From positions 5,084,001 through 5,148,000 of the forward strand of contig JAPNXP010000003.1 of assembly GCA_028753945.1 (NCBI GenBank): a stretch of 64,000 nt of DNA, in the 5' to 3' direction. The notes under the pieces are model-generated. The model saw nothing but the letters and a program-made list of their open reading frames with translations. It was not told where the DNA came from and made no database searches. Source of the stretch: Hexactinellida sp. DTS-2022 (taxonomy: Eukaryota > Porifera > Hexactinellida). Of this stretch, positions 56,695 to 64,000 are shown one piece after another. The translations under genes were made by a program, and so were the position numbers. Every line of letters begins with the position of its first letter. Positions within the stretch are counted from its first letter, which is position 1.

Positions 56695-57016
56695 CAAGTG
56701 TCCTTTGTGTAGCCCATGATGCCATTCTTCTAAGAATGTACACATTATGATTGGGAATATTCTCTAGTAAAGCTAGCATCTCAAATTCTCTTTCTGGTAT
56801 TGTTAATGGTTCTTTCGTCCTATTTACGAATGCAAGATTTTTCCAAATTTCATCTTTATTGTCAGCAATATAGGTCCTGAATTTATCATTTCCTAATGCG
56901 GAAACTCCTCCTCTCCAAGAATAGACTACTCCAACAGATTTATTTGTAACTGTTTGGAATCGTTCAATCGTCTTACAGAGCATCGAACGCGCATTTTCGT
57001 TGGTCATTAGTGGCAT
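56695..57016 (-). CDS. Ulp1-PHD gene, exon 1
   Basis: ATG 57016 to donor CTTG|GTAAGT, phase 1, joining exon 2 in frame. It encodes MPLMTNENARS, then a region with VVYSWRGGVSALGNDKF and EREFEMLALLENIP, a predicted globular N-terminal domain that I could not name. The start lies about 100 bp inside the right terminal repeats, as expected for the minus-strand gene of the element. Confidence 0.7.
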
Positions 57017-57114
57017 TTAGGAGATAAATGACAAAATAGTTCGCCAGAATATCCGTCAAATACCAAAGTTACGAAATTTGTAGTTTACATTAAAGGCCTA
57101 TTAATTAAGCACGC

Positions 57115-57191
57115 GTGATACCACAGCGGATGCACTATGTACCTATCGTGCATGCACTATGTACTTATCGCGCATGCGCTATGTACTTTTT
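57115..57191. repeat. Right terminal repeat of the KDZ-like element
   Basis: Three inverted 22 bp units (GCATGCACTATGTAC and variants), the counterpart of 50080-50545. Much shorter than the left array. Confidence 0.7.
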
Positions 57192-57219
57192 ATTATATGG
57201 TCAAACTACCATAAATTCA

Positions 57220-57597
57220 CAAATCAGTTCGGGATTTCACTGTTTGAAATGTAGAGATCAGAATGCAAACGTTGAATGTATCTCACAATTTTTTTTGAAA
57301 ATACCACTTATTATGATTCTTGAAATTGGCCATCTCGATGTACAGTGTACCATCCCTCAAGATCAAATTGATGATAACATATGGATCAAACACAAAGCTG
57401 AGCAATTACATTACAGTCTAATTGGATATACAATACATGCTGGATTGCATTTTTATCTCAAAACGAAGCATGAAGATTGCTGGTACATTTATGATGGACT
57501 TGAAAAGCCTAAACTTATAAGAACTGAGAAAAACAGGGACATAACGTTAGGGTGCATTAACTGCATCCTATATGCATTAATCGAAATTACAAGTTAG
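57220..57597 (+). CDS. UCH-like (ubiquitin-peptidase fold) ORF, partial
   Basis: An open frame that continues from about 57220 (acceptor-like ACAAATCAG at 57224) and ends at 57597. It encodes GFHCLKCRDQ, LIMILEIGHLDV, YSLIGYTIHAGLHFYLK and CWYIYDGLEK. The Y-x-L-x-G ... H-x-G-x-HF ... W-Y-x-YDG pattern is that of the C-terminal half of USP-type peptidases or of USP-like modules in large transposons. The N-terminal Cys box is absent. It lies just outside the KDZ-like element, so it may be a relic of a related element or a host fragment. The frame runs upstream through the terminal repeats, so the true start is not visible. Confidence 0.45.
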   Translation, partial: QISSGFHCLKCRDQNANVECISQFFLKIPLIMILEIGHLDVQCTIPQDQIDDNIWIKHKAEQLHYSLIGYTIHAGLHFYLKTKHEDCWYIYDGLEKPKLIRTEKNRDITLGCINCILYALIEITS

Positions 57598-57837
57598 TTT
57601 GATGAGTAGTGTGAGTTATGTAATTAGAGATCATCCTTGCTAATGCAATTATGTTAATAATTAAGGATCAAGGGAATTTAACATAAACTATTGGCAGTGC
57701 CGGGTGTAAATGCCCTAATTACCCAAAGCTTAGCAGCATTTAAACTTTGGTATTTCAGATTATTCAATCATAGAAGGTTTCAGTATTTCAGGAATTACTA
57801 TTTGAGATTCTAGCTAGCTAATAGTACATAATAACTA

Positions 57838-58163
57838 CAGTACACCCTCGCTAATCCGAACCCTCGCTAGTCGGAACAGGAGATCCAAAAATACTTTTCG
57901 CATCAATTTGGGAATTTTTTTAAAATATTTGTATATTACAACGGAATTAGAAAAAATAAGTCTCAGACAGGTATTTTAAGTAATATACTATATGTTTAGT
58001 TTGGATTTAAAAGGTTTGGACAAATTTGGTTCGGATTATCGGGGTCTCATTTTATATAGAGGCCTATAGAAAATGTATTACTCACTAATCCGAACGAATT
58101 AACTAATCGGAACGGATTTTTTCGAATCGGAACACGCCTGTTCGGATTAGCGAGGGTGTACTG
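57838..58163. mobile_element. Pogo/Tigger-like MITE
   Basis: 326 bp with ends CAGTACACCCTCGCTAATCC and its inverse, flanked by TA on both sides. Confidence 0.8.
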
Positions 58164-58660
58164 TAATTACATAAATAAATTACAGTTGAAATTGAAGTTT
58201 AGAAGCAGGAAACAAATATATAATGATAACAATATTGATCAAAGTATTCGAATGAATTGACACTGAAAACCTCTAAGTGCTGTATAATCACGATCAGAAC
58301 CTCAACAATGCTAAATCACATTTGATGACCATAACTATTATAGTATAATGGGGGGGACCAATTTCTGCATGGGGGACAAGTTTCTGCATCAAAATGTTAG
58401 TTTTGCAGAAATCAGTTCCCCCGGACCAATTAAGTAGGGGGGACCAATTTCTGCAAAACAACGAACACGAAAGGACCTGTTCGTATTAACCAGTGTCATT
58501 TGTATTGAAAATCCTTTGAAGGGTACAAAAATTGTATTCGTACTAACCGGAAATTCGTTTAACCGTGTTTCGTACTAACGAAGTTCTACTGTGAATGTTT
58601 ATTTGTATATACGTAGTATCTATCAGTCAATGTGCTTATTATAGTGTTATTAACAATTAG
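58164..58660. other. Relic MITE ends upstream of the AAA gene
   Basis: 58345-58460 has GGGGGACCAATTTCTGCA repeats. 58480-58592 ends in a worn Tigger-like end (CGTACTAACGAAGTTCTACTG). No AAA coding sequence was found here, although the AAA gene should continue upstream. Confidence 0.4.
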
Positions 58661-58850
58661 ATTCGAACTGACTGGTGGGTTTATTAAGAACTCTATCCTC
58701 TCTGCGCTTTCTATCGCGGTATCGCGAGACGGAGACAGCCCGAATGTCTGCCAGGATGATCTCCTGAAGGGAGCCAACCTGCAGCTCAGAGGCAGACTCA
58801 GAATGAAGGACTTCGACAGAAGAGTCATACCTTCTGTAGGACTGGATGAG
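58661..58850 (+). CDS. Tandem AAA ATPase, exon with the end of domain 1
   Basis: Acceptor TTAACAATTAG at 58660 and donor GATGAG|GTAGGG at 58850. It encodes FELTGGFIKNSILSALSIA, the sensor-2/lid segment of an AAA domain (compare FEMTGGSIKNCIFRAA in the next exon), then VIPSVGLDE, the linker into a second AAA domain. The core of domain 1 should be upstream but was not found in the preceding kilobases. Either the gene is 5'-truncated or the intron is very long. Confidence 0.7.
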
Positions 58851-58923
58851 GTAGGGTGTCTATAACTTTCCTTTATAGACATCACCCATTAGAGTGTATC
58901 TATTTACACACTACTCACTGTAG

Positions 58924-59688
58924 GTGATAATAAGCGCTGACATAATGTGTTCGCTGAAGGAGATAGTCCAGTACGAGAAGGCCCGAGCCGTCCTATTCGG
59001 CCAGTGGGGGTTCGGCAAGAGCTCAGCCAGAGGTCTGGCGGTACTGATGCACGGGAAGCCAGGCACTGGCAAGTCCCACGCAGCGGAGGCCATAGGCTAC
59101 GAAGTGGGAAAGCCGCTTAAAGTGGTTAATTGCGGAGAGCTGCTGAGTAAGTGGGTGGGGGAGAGCATTAAGAACATAGACGCACTCTTTGAGGAATCCA
59201 AAAGCATTGATGCCATTCTATTGTTTGACGATTGTGATGGTTTGTTCGGCAGCCGAACTTCTATGGGAAGTTCCACCGACAGATATGCTAATGTGGATGT
59301 GGGAGTGTTGCTCTACCACATCAAGAGGTTCCCTGGCATTGTCATTATGACTACCAATGTTATTGAGAATCTCGATAAAGCGGTTTACCGCAGGTTTCGT
59401 TATATGCTGCATTTTGATAGTCCGAACCAAGTCGAACGAGCTAAACTCTGGAAGACACTTATTCCCAGCGAAACACCGGTCAAAGGTGAGATTGATTTCC
59501 TTAGCCTTAGCAATTTCGAAATGACTGGTGGCTCAATTAAGAATTGTATATTTCGCGCGGCAGCAAAAGCCGCACTTCGCCCGGTCCCTGAACGAATGGT
59601 AACAACAGACGACTTGATGAAGGCCGCAACAGATGAACTGGATAAAGAGAATAGGAATTTAGGCGATGCCAAAAACATATATTCTTGA
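58924..59688 (+). CDS. Tandem AAA ATPase, last exon with domain 2
   Basis: Follows a 73 nt intron (acceptor CACTGTAG at 58923), in frame. In the exon's own numbering: Walker A GKPGTGKS at 44-51, pore-loop-like KWVGES at 76-81, Walker B ILLFDDCD at 98-105, sensor 1 TTN at 143-145, Arg-finger candidates R156/R157 (YRRFRY), sensor 2 TGGSIKN near 201. The classic AAA order is intact. The Walker B reads DD rather than DE, an unusual but tolerated acid; hydrolysis may be slow. Role and partners cannot be told from sequence. GC content is higher than in the flanks. Confidence 0.8.
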   Translation: MIISADIMCSLKEIVQYEKARAVLFGQWGFGKSSARGLAVLMHGKPGTGKSHAAEAIGYEVGKPLKVVNCGELLSKWVGESIKNIDALFEESKSIDAILLFDDCDGLFGSRTSMGSSTDRYANVDVGVLLYHIKRFPGIVIMTTNVIENLDKAVYRRFRYMLHFDSPNQVERAKLWKTLIPSETPVKGEIDFLSLSNFEMTGGSIKNCIFRAAAKAALRPVPERMVTTDDLMKAATDELDKENRNLGDAKNIYS

Positions 59689-59798
59689 CGAGTTTGTTAT
59701 GAGCTCATATAGTTTTATATTTTAGACAGCATGTATAGTGTGGAGGTTTGTAGGGTAAATATCATATTGTCTTGGAGTGAAAATCTGTTTTATACAGG

Positions 59799-60088
59799 TA
59801 GAGCTGAAACGAATATTCGAAATGTAACGAACGAATATTCGAATATTCGTTCGTTTTGATGACAATTATTAAATCAAATTCAAGGCTCAAAATACAGTGG
59901 AAAATATTTTTTGTTAATGTTACTATAGTTTAAGAATTTAGCTAGGATTTATGAACTTTCCAATCTAAACAAAAGTCATGTTGTTGTCGAAATGTAGTAA
60001 CGGATATCCGTATCAACTTAATATTTGTTCAAACGAATATTCGTTCAATGATTTCGAACGAATATTCAGTATAATCGTTTCAGCCCTA
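59799..60088. mobile_element. Old hAT MITE (TAGGGCTGAAACG family)
   Basis: Begins TAGAGCTGAAACGAATATTC and ends CGTTTCAGCCCTA. It is shorter than the 411-413 bp intact copies because of internal deletions, and the flanking octamers tatacagg and attatttg differ. Confidence 0.6.
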
Positions 60089-60655
60089 ATTATTTGCACA
60101 CGTCCATAGAGCTGACAACTACATTTTATGTTATAAATTGAGTCTTGTTTTTGTCTCTCAATTTAATTACTAATTCGGACAACCTAGTCACCCATTGTAA
60201 AGTGCGTAAACTCAAAGTGGCCAGTCATGGCCAGATATTTTCAAGTTCCAATAGATGCATGGGAATATTAGCGGTTATATAATCCGTAACCTTCCCAAAA
60301 ATTATCATGACTTGTAAGCTGGATAGGTCAAATTCTGCATATTCCTAGCAATGCATATATGTTTACTCTACATACTTCCTACAATCTAAAAATAAACAAC
60401 AAATAGTATACCATCTATTAAATGCAAAACCATCAACAAGGCTACCAAATTCCAACAAGTGGATTTAATATGCTTGGGAGGATATATAATGAGCTAGCTA
60501 TGATCCAAAACAGAGAAATATGTTATAGAAAAGATCTAAAGATTGCTAAGCTAAGAGTACTTACACCCAGTATACATTCACCCTGCCAACATTTGTTGCA
60601 ATATTAAATTTCGTGGGGCAGACTTAGGGTGAATAATAAATGTCTGCTAAGAGTA
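60089..60655. other. No recognisable gene
   Basis: AT-rich. A 61-codon frame at 60422-60607 (MQNHQQGYQIPTSG) has no recognisable domain or splice context and is probably chance. Confidence 0.4.
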
Positions 60656-61660
60656 GTGCTGTTGTATGACAGTTTAACTACCATGACAGTTTAACTACCT
60701 TGTATTAGTATAACCATGGATATTCCAGCCATGACAGTTTAACTACCAATAACAATTCTACAACTTCTTTGTATGACTTCCTCAACTTGTAGTTCCTATT
60801 GCATGATGAAGCATTCATTCAATCAAAGCTAATACCTCATCAGTCATCATACTTACTATAAATCGCTGAGAAATGGTATATAGAGGTAAAAATTTTAATA
60901 TCTTTTCTTTATTAACTGAATTACATTACATCGATTTAATGTTCTATGCGTCTACCGCTAGAAAAAAATTGGAGAAATAAGGCATTTCTTTGATTTATTA
61001 CACCATTAATTGACTCCCAGGTTTTATTTTTAGCTTGTTTGCATTGAAGTAAATGGGCAATAAGCCCATTTACTAACCCATTATGGACCCTTGGCAACAA
61101 TAAATTTGTATTCATAGTACAGTATACTGTATTATTAACCCATATATTACTATATGAACTTTTATTCAATAGTAATCGCATCGCTAAAACCTAAAACTAT
61201 ACGAATCAAAGAATGAAGAATAGCGGCAATTATTTAAATCGATGACAGGTTGGTAGTGGTTAGAGCGGTTAACCAAATATATAGCGGGAGTGGTGTAACC
61301 TAGCAGACTTAGTGGTCAGCTCATTCGGAACAACTTCGGATTTGAAAAAAGTTGATAATTTGAAAATATTCTAATGGTTCCATGGCTAATCATGGGAGGA
61401 GTTTGTAGGGAAATTAAATATCAATAAATAATATTAGTCAGAAATAATTGACTGCTGAAAAACAAAAGTAAGACAATCATAACAGCCTATTAGATTTTAT
61501 ACGCCATGTGAGAAAAATGCTTCATCATGCAATAGGAACTACAAGTTGAGGAAGTCATACAAATAAGTTGTAGAATTGTTATTGGTAGTTAAACTGTCAT
61601 GGCTGAAAAATCCATGGTTATACTAATACAAGGTAGTTAAACTGTCATACAACAGTGCTA
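60656..61660. mobile_element. ~1 kb element with ~155 bp inverted ends
   Basis: 60656-60815 (GCTGTTGTATGACAGTTTAA ... TTGCATGATGAAGC) is repeated inverted at 61507-61657. The interior (60820-61500) is AT-rich without a convincing transposase. The target duplication is unclear because the termini are degenerate. Confidence 0.6.
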
Positions 61661-61823
61661 ACCAACCAAAAACATATTTCTTAATCAATCACCTTCAATC
61701 ATGCAGAATTTTATTAGGAGACTAGATACATCATTTTTAATGAAGCCATTCAATTCCAAGCTATCAATAACTTATTAGTCAATAATAATTAATTTCGTTA
61801 TAAAAATCAAATATGGTCTAATG

Positions 61824-62150
61824 CAGTGGTTCCCAACCTGGGAGGAATTCCTCCCTGGGGAGGAATTTGGCCATCCTCGGGGAGGAATTCGACATAGGTA
61901 TACTTATAAATATTAATGAAATTTTCTGGATTGCTTTGTCTCACTGAATGATTTAATCACTGAGTAATTAAAAATACCTAGTATTAATAATATTGACAGT
62001 TCTCATTGACAGTATTATTTATATTTCTCTTAGTTTTTCAGTTATTTCAATGCCAAAATTCTACATTGTAGTGCTGGGGGGAATTATAGCAAAAATATAG
62101 GTTAGGGGGGTAATATCGTGAAATTTTTTGGAAAAGGTTGGGAACCACTG
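61824..62150. mobile_element. hAT element, CAGTGGTTCCCAACC ends
   Basis: 327 bp, ends CAGTGGTTCCCAACC / GGTTGGGAACCACTG, perfect 8 bp duplication gtctaatg (61816-61823 and 62151-62158). GGGGAGGAATTC repeats inside the left end. Confidence 0.85.
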
Positions 62151-62158
62151 GTCTAATG

Positions 62159-62475
62159 TCTACTGAAAGTATCCCTGAAATTGGACTTCATGAATTTACA
62201 TTCGTTTATGAGGTGTAAGTCAAGAAAAACCGTTTTTTAGAGCAATGACTGTCAAAAAATCCCAAATTGGTAATTTGTGATAAGCTATTTGCTACTAAAT
62301 GCCTATTTCCCCTAATTTGTCATTCTCGCTCACTGCGAGCTACAATTTCCATGTGCTAGGTGTCCAATATAAATTAAAAATCAAGTGATAGGATGGTAAT
62401 TCCAGTATAATGAAATAAATGCGATGAAACTAATAACTAAAATCTCTAACATTAATTAGTTAAACCAGGTTATAC
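62159..62475. other. Spacer downstream of the NHL gene
   Basis: AT-rich 3' flank with no separate feature. The NHL gene ends at 62476 on the minus strand. Confidence 0.4.
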
Positions 62476-63689
62476 CTAGAATATATAAATACTGGAAGTG
62501 CCGTGGAAAACGTATATACTCCCATTAATTTTGTTTAAAGCAAACCCAGCAATGACAAATCCATTTCCGATTATGTGTACCAATTTACCTTTGGGATTGA
62601 AAATGAAAATCCCTCCATTGGAAATCAAAAGATTTTCTTCAATATCGATATCAAAATGTTTTGGTACAAAATCAAGTGACATACAGCTCAATAGTTTATG
62701 ACTCTCCTTGGAGTAGAACGTAATATGGATAAGCATTAGGCTCTTTAGCTAGTATAACCAAGCGAGTTTCTGTGATTCCTAAATCCACAGGAGAACATGT
62801 CTTTCCCAGAAATATGGGAATGGTAGCCTAAGAACTTATTGAATCGAACTATTTTATCGTTTCCTGAGTCACAAACGTAGACATAACCATTTGACTCATC
62901 AATTGATAACCTTTCAGAATACTTGAGTTGATTTTGATAATTGTTTAGAGTAATTATTCTTTTTGGTACATCCTCGTTTCGAATTCTAAATTTCAGAATT
63001 AAATTAGAGTCTCTTTGAGAGACGTACATTTTATCTTCGTGAATAGCGATGTTAATTGCTAATCGCATATCATACGTCCCATATTCATACATAAAGTCTC
63101 CTTCGTGGGAGTAAACAAGGATCCCATATCTTGCATCATAGGTAGATATATATAGTCTCGATGTGTTCTGATCAATGCGCACACATCTAAGAGTACTAGA
63201 AATATCTAATCTGGTCTTCTTGAAGATAGGAGACTTTTTGGATGCATAATCAATTTTAACTAATGGGTTGTTCCAACCAATTCGATCAATATTGATACTA
63301 AGAGTCCCCAGATCTGGTACTACCTCTTCGATATCCTCATTCCACTCAAACGAGACATCCAGACCTGAGATTTCCTTCCTCATCCCCTCGATCTCGCTGT
63401 CTAGCCCACTCAGGACTCTGCCTTGTGTCTCGCTAAGTAGGTTCAGATTCAGAATATCTCTGGAGCTCTGTTTGAGCTCTTCGAGTTTCCTGAGTGCCGC
63501 CTGGCTCTCCTCACTCAGGCGGTGGTAGCGAGACACAGCCTCTGCTAACCGCAAGAGCAGTTCATTCCTACGGGCGTTTATTTGGGTAATCAGACGATCG
63601 AATTCTAAGTTAATCTGTTCACGAGCTTCCTCTGATTTGGAAAGGAAGTCTTTATGCGAAGCAACAGTGCTATCTGCTATATGTGCCAT
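62476..63689 (-). CDS. Coiled-coil/NHL-repeat protein (TRIM-like without RING), two frame changes
   Basis: The main frame is 63689-62745 (314 aa). Residues ~20-110 form a heptad-rich coiled coil (INARRNELLLRLAEAVSRYH, ALRKLEELKQ), then SFEWNEDIEEVVPDLGTL, then NHL-type blades (TSRLYISTYDARYGI, SNGYVYVCDSGNDKIVRFNK). After GKDMFS the sense moves to another frame (PVDLGITETRLVILAKEP), then again into 62736-62476 (SCMSLDFVPKHFDIDI ... GFALNKINGSIYVFHG). These are two indels, so the annotated C-terminus is uncertain, or the copy is a recent pseudogene. No RING or B-box is present upstream in this exon. The codon-rich, GC-richer coiled-coil part contrasts with the AT-rich blades. Confidence 0.7.
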
Positions 63690-63821
63690 TATAGCTATAT
63701 TATAAAATAACTGTTAGGGGTTACGTTACGTGCCGAAAATTTCAAGAAATTATCAACAGCCCCTTATCATCAAGAAAGAGCATTCACAATGATAGAAAAT
63801 TTATTTGATATTTATAGTATG

Positions 63822-64000
63822 CAGGGTTGGGTTCAAGTACAATTTACTTAAGTACTTCTGTAATTAAGTACATTTTTTGAGTACTTGTACTTGTACTTAA
63901 GTACTTTCACCATTTTTCCGTTGTACTTGTACTTGTACTTAATTACTTTCCTCAATTTTCTAAAGTACTTGCACTTGTACTTGAGTACTTGTTACTCGTG
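63822..64000. mobile_element. hAT-like MITE start, cut by the window edge
   Basis: CAGGGTTGGGTTCAAGTAC followed by a GTACTTGTACTTAA-type minisatellite. The 3' end lies beyond the window. Confidence 0.6.

Larger units (their letters stand above)
50080..57191. mobile_element. Large KDZ-like DNA transposon, bounded by inverted 22 bp repeats
   Basis: About 7.1 kb. Both ends read AAAAGTACATAGC inward and are flanked by tatta (a 5 bp candidate duplication; the exact length is uncertain because of A-runs). Inside are a plus-strand transposase (50624 to about 54925) and a convergent minus-strand Ulp1-PHD gene (54974-57016). Four later insertions (51646-52348, 52511-53264, 54448-54858, 56234-56398) account for about 2 kb. 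The family call rests on motifs of the transposase and on the accessory protease, not on a search. Confidence 0.65.

Noticed and set aside
60422-60607. 61-codon frame as a small gene
   Set aside because: No domain, no neighbouring exon signals, AT-rich chance frame.
61240-61330. tRNA-like stretch (GTGGTTAGAGCGGTTAACC)
   Set aside because: No B box, no acceptor stem pairing and no anticodon arm could be built.

Overview
The window is eukaryotic, AT-rich nuclear DNA, almost certainly from an invertebrate animal. The evidence is spliceosomal introns (several only 60-75 nt), C2H2/CCHC zinc-finger and NHL-type proteins, and a dense load of DNA transposons (hAT, MULE, a KDZ-like large element, Helitrons, Tc1/pogo-like MITEs). 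The coiled-coil/NHL genes without a RING and the tiny introns would fit a sponge, but this is a guess from family resemblance. No bacterial gene organisation is present and no tRNA or rRNA was recognised.

Layout. 1-7.6 kb: no host gene; Helitron ends, a hAT MITE, and tandem ~950 bp units that each carry a long hairpin. 7.6-27.3 kb: a head-to-tail array of minus-strand zinc-finger genes. Three can be assembled with in-phase splice sites (9048-12826, 12976-20129, 21537-27271; 379, 370 and 380 aa) and a fourth begins at 8471 and runs off the readable region. Each encodes a degenerate N-terminal C2H2-like motif, an acidic linker and four CCHC fingers. Their introns hold most of the transposon debris, including a nest several insertions deep at 14.9-19.0 kb. 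27.5-29.9 kb: hAT and pogo-like MITEs. 29.9-34.4 kb: a Cys/Tyr-rich, probably single-pass membrane protein gene split by a 3.5 kb hAT-type insertion that itself contains further insertions. 34.6-36.5 kb: another nested hAT-type element.

36.6-42.8 kb: a nearly complete Mutator-like element (MULE) with an 11 bp target duplication, terminal inverted repeats built of 177 bp tandem units (5 left, 3 right), and a 711 aa transposase fused to an OTU cysteine protease. 43-49.7 kb: small MITEs, a palindrome with 583 bp arms, an NHL-like gene, a minus-strand Helitron carrying a MITE, and broken LTR-retroelement gag fossils. 50.1-57.2 kb: a second large DNA transposon bounded by inverted 22 bp tandem repeats. 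It has a plus-strand Cys-cluster (KDZ-like) transposase and a convergent minus-strand Ulp1-protease/PHD gene, and has been hit by a Helitron and three hAT elements. 57.2-64 kb: a UCH-like ORF, the 3' part of a tandem AAA ATPase gene, MITEs, a TIR element and a coiled-coil/NHL gene with two apparent frameshifts.

The host genes do not look like a single pathway. The coherent stories are the local expansion of the CCHC-finger family and layered transposition, whose order can be read from target-site duplications. All calls are from reading alone; coordinates of repeats are good to a few bases where a target-site duplication is given and approximate otherwise.
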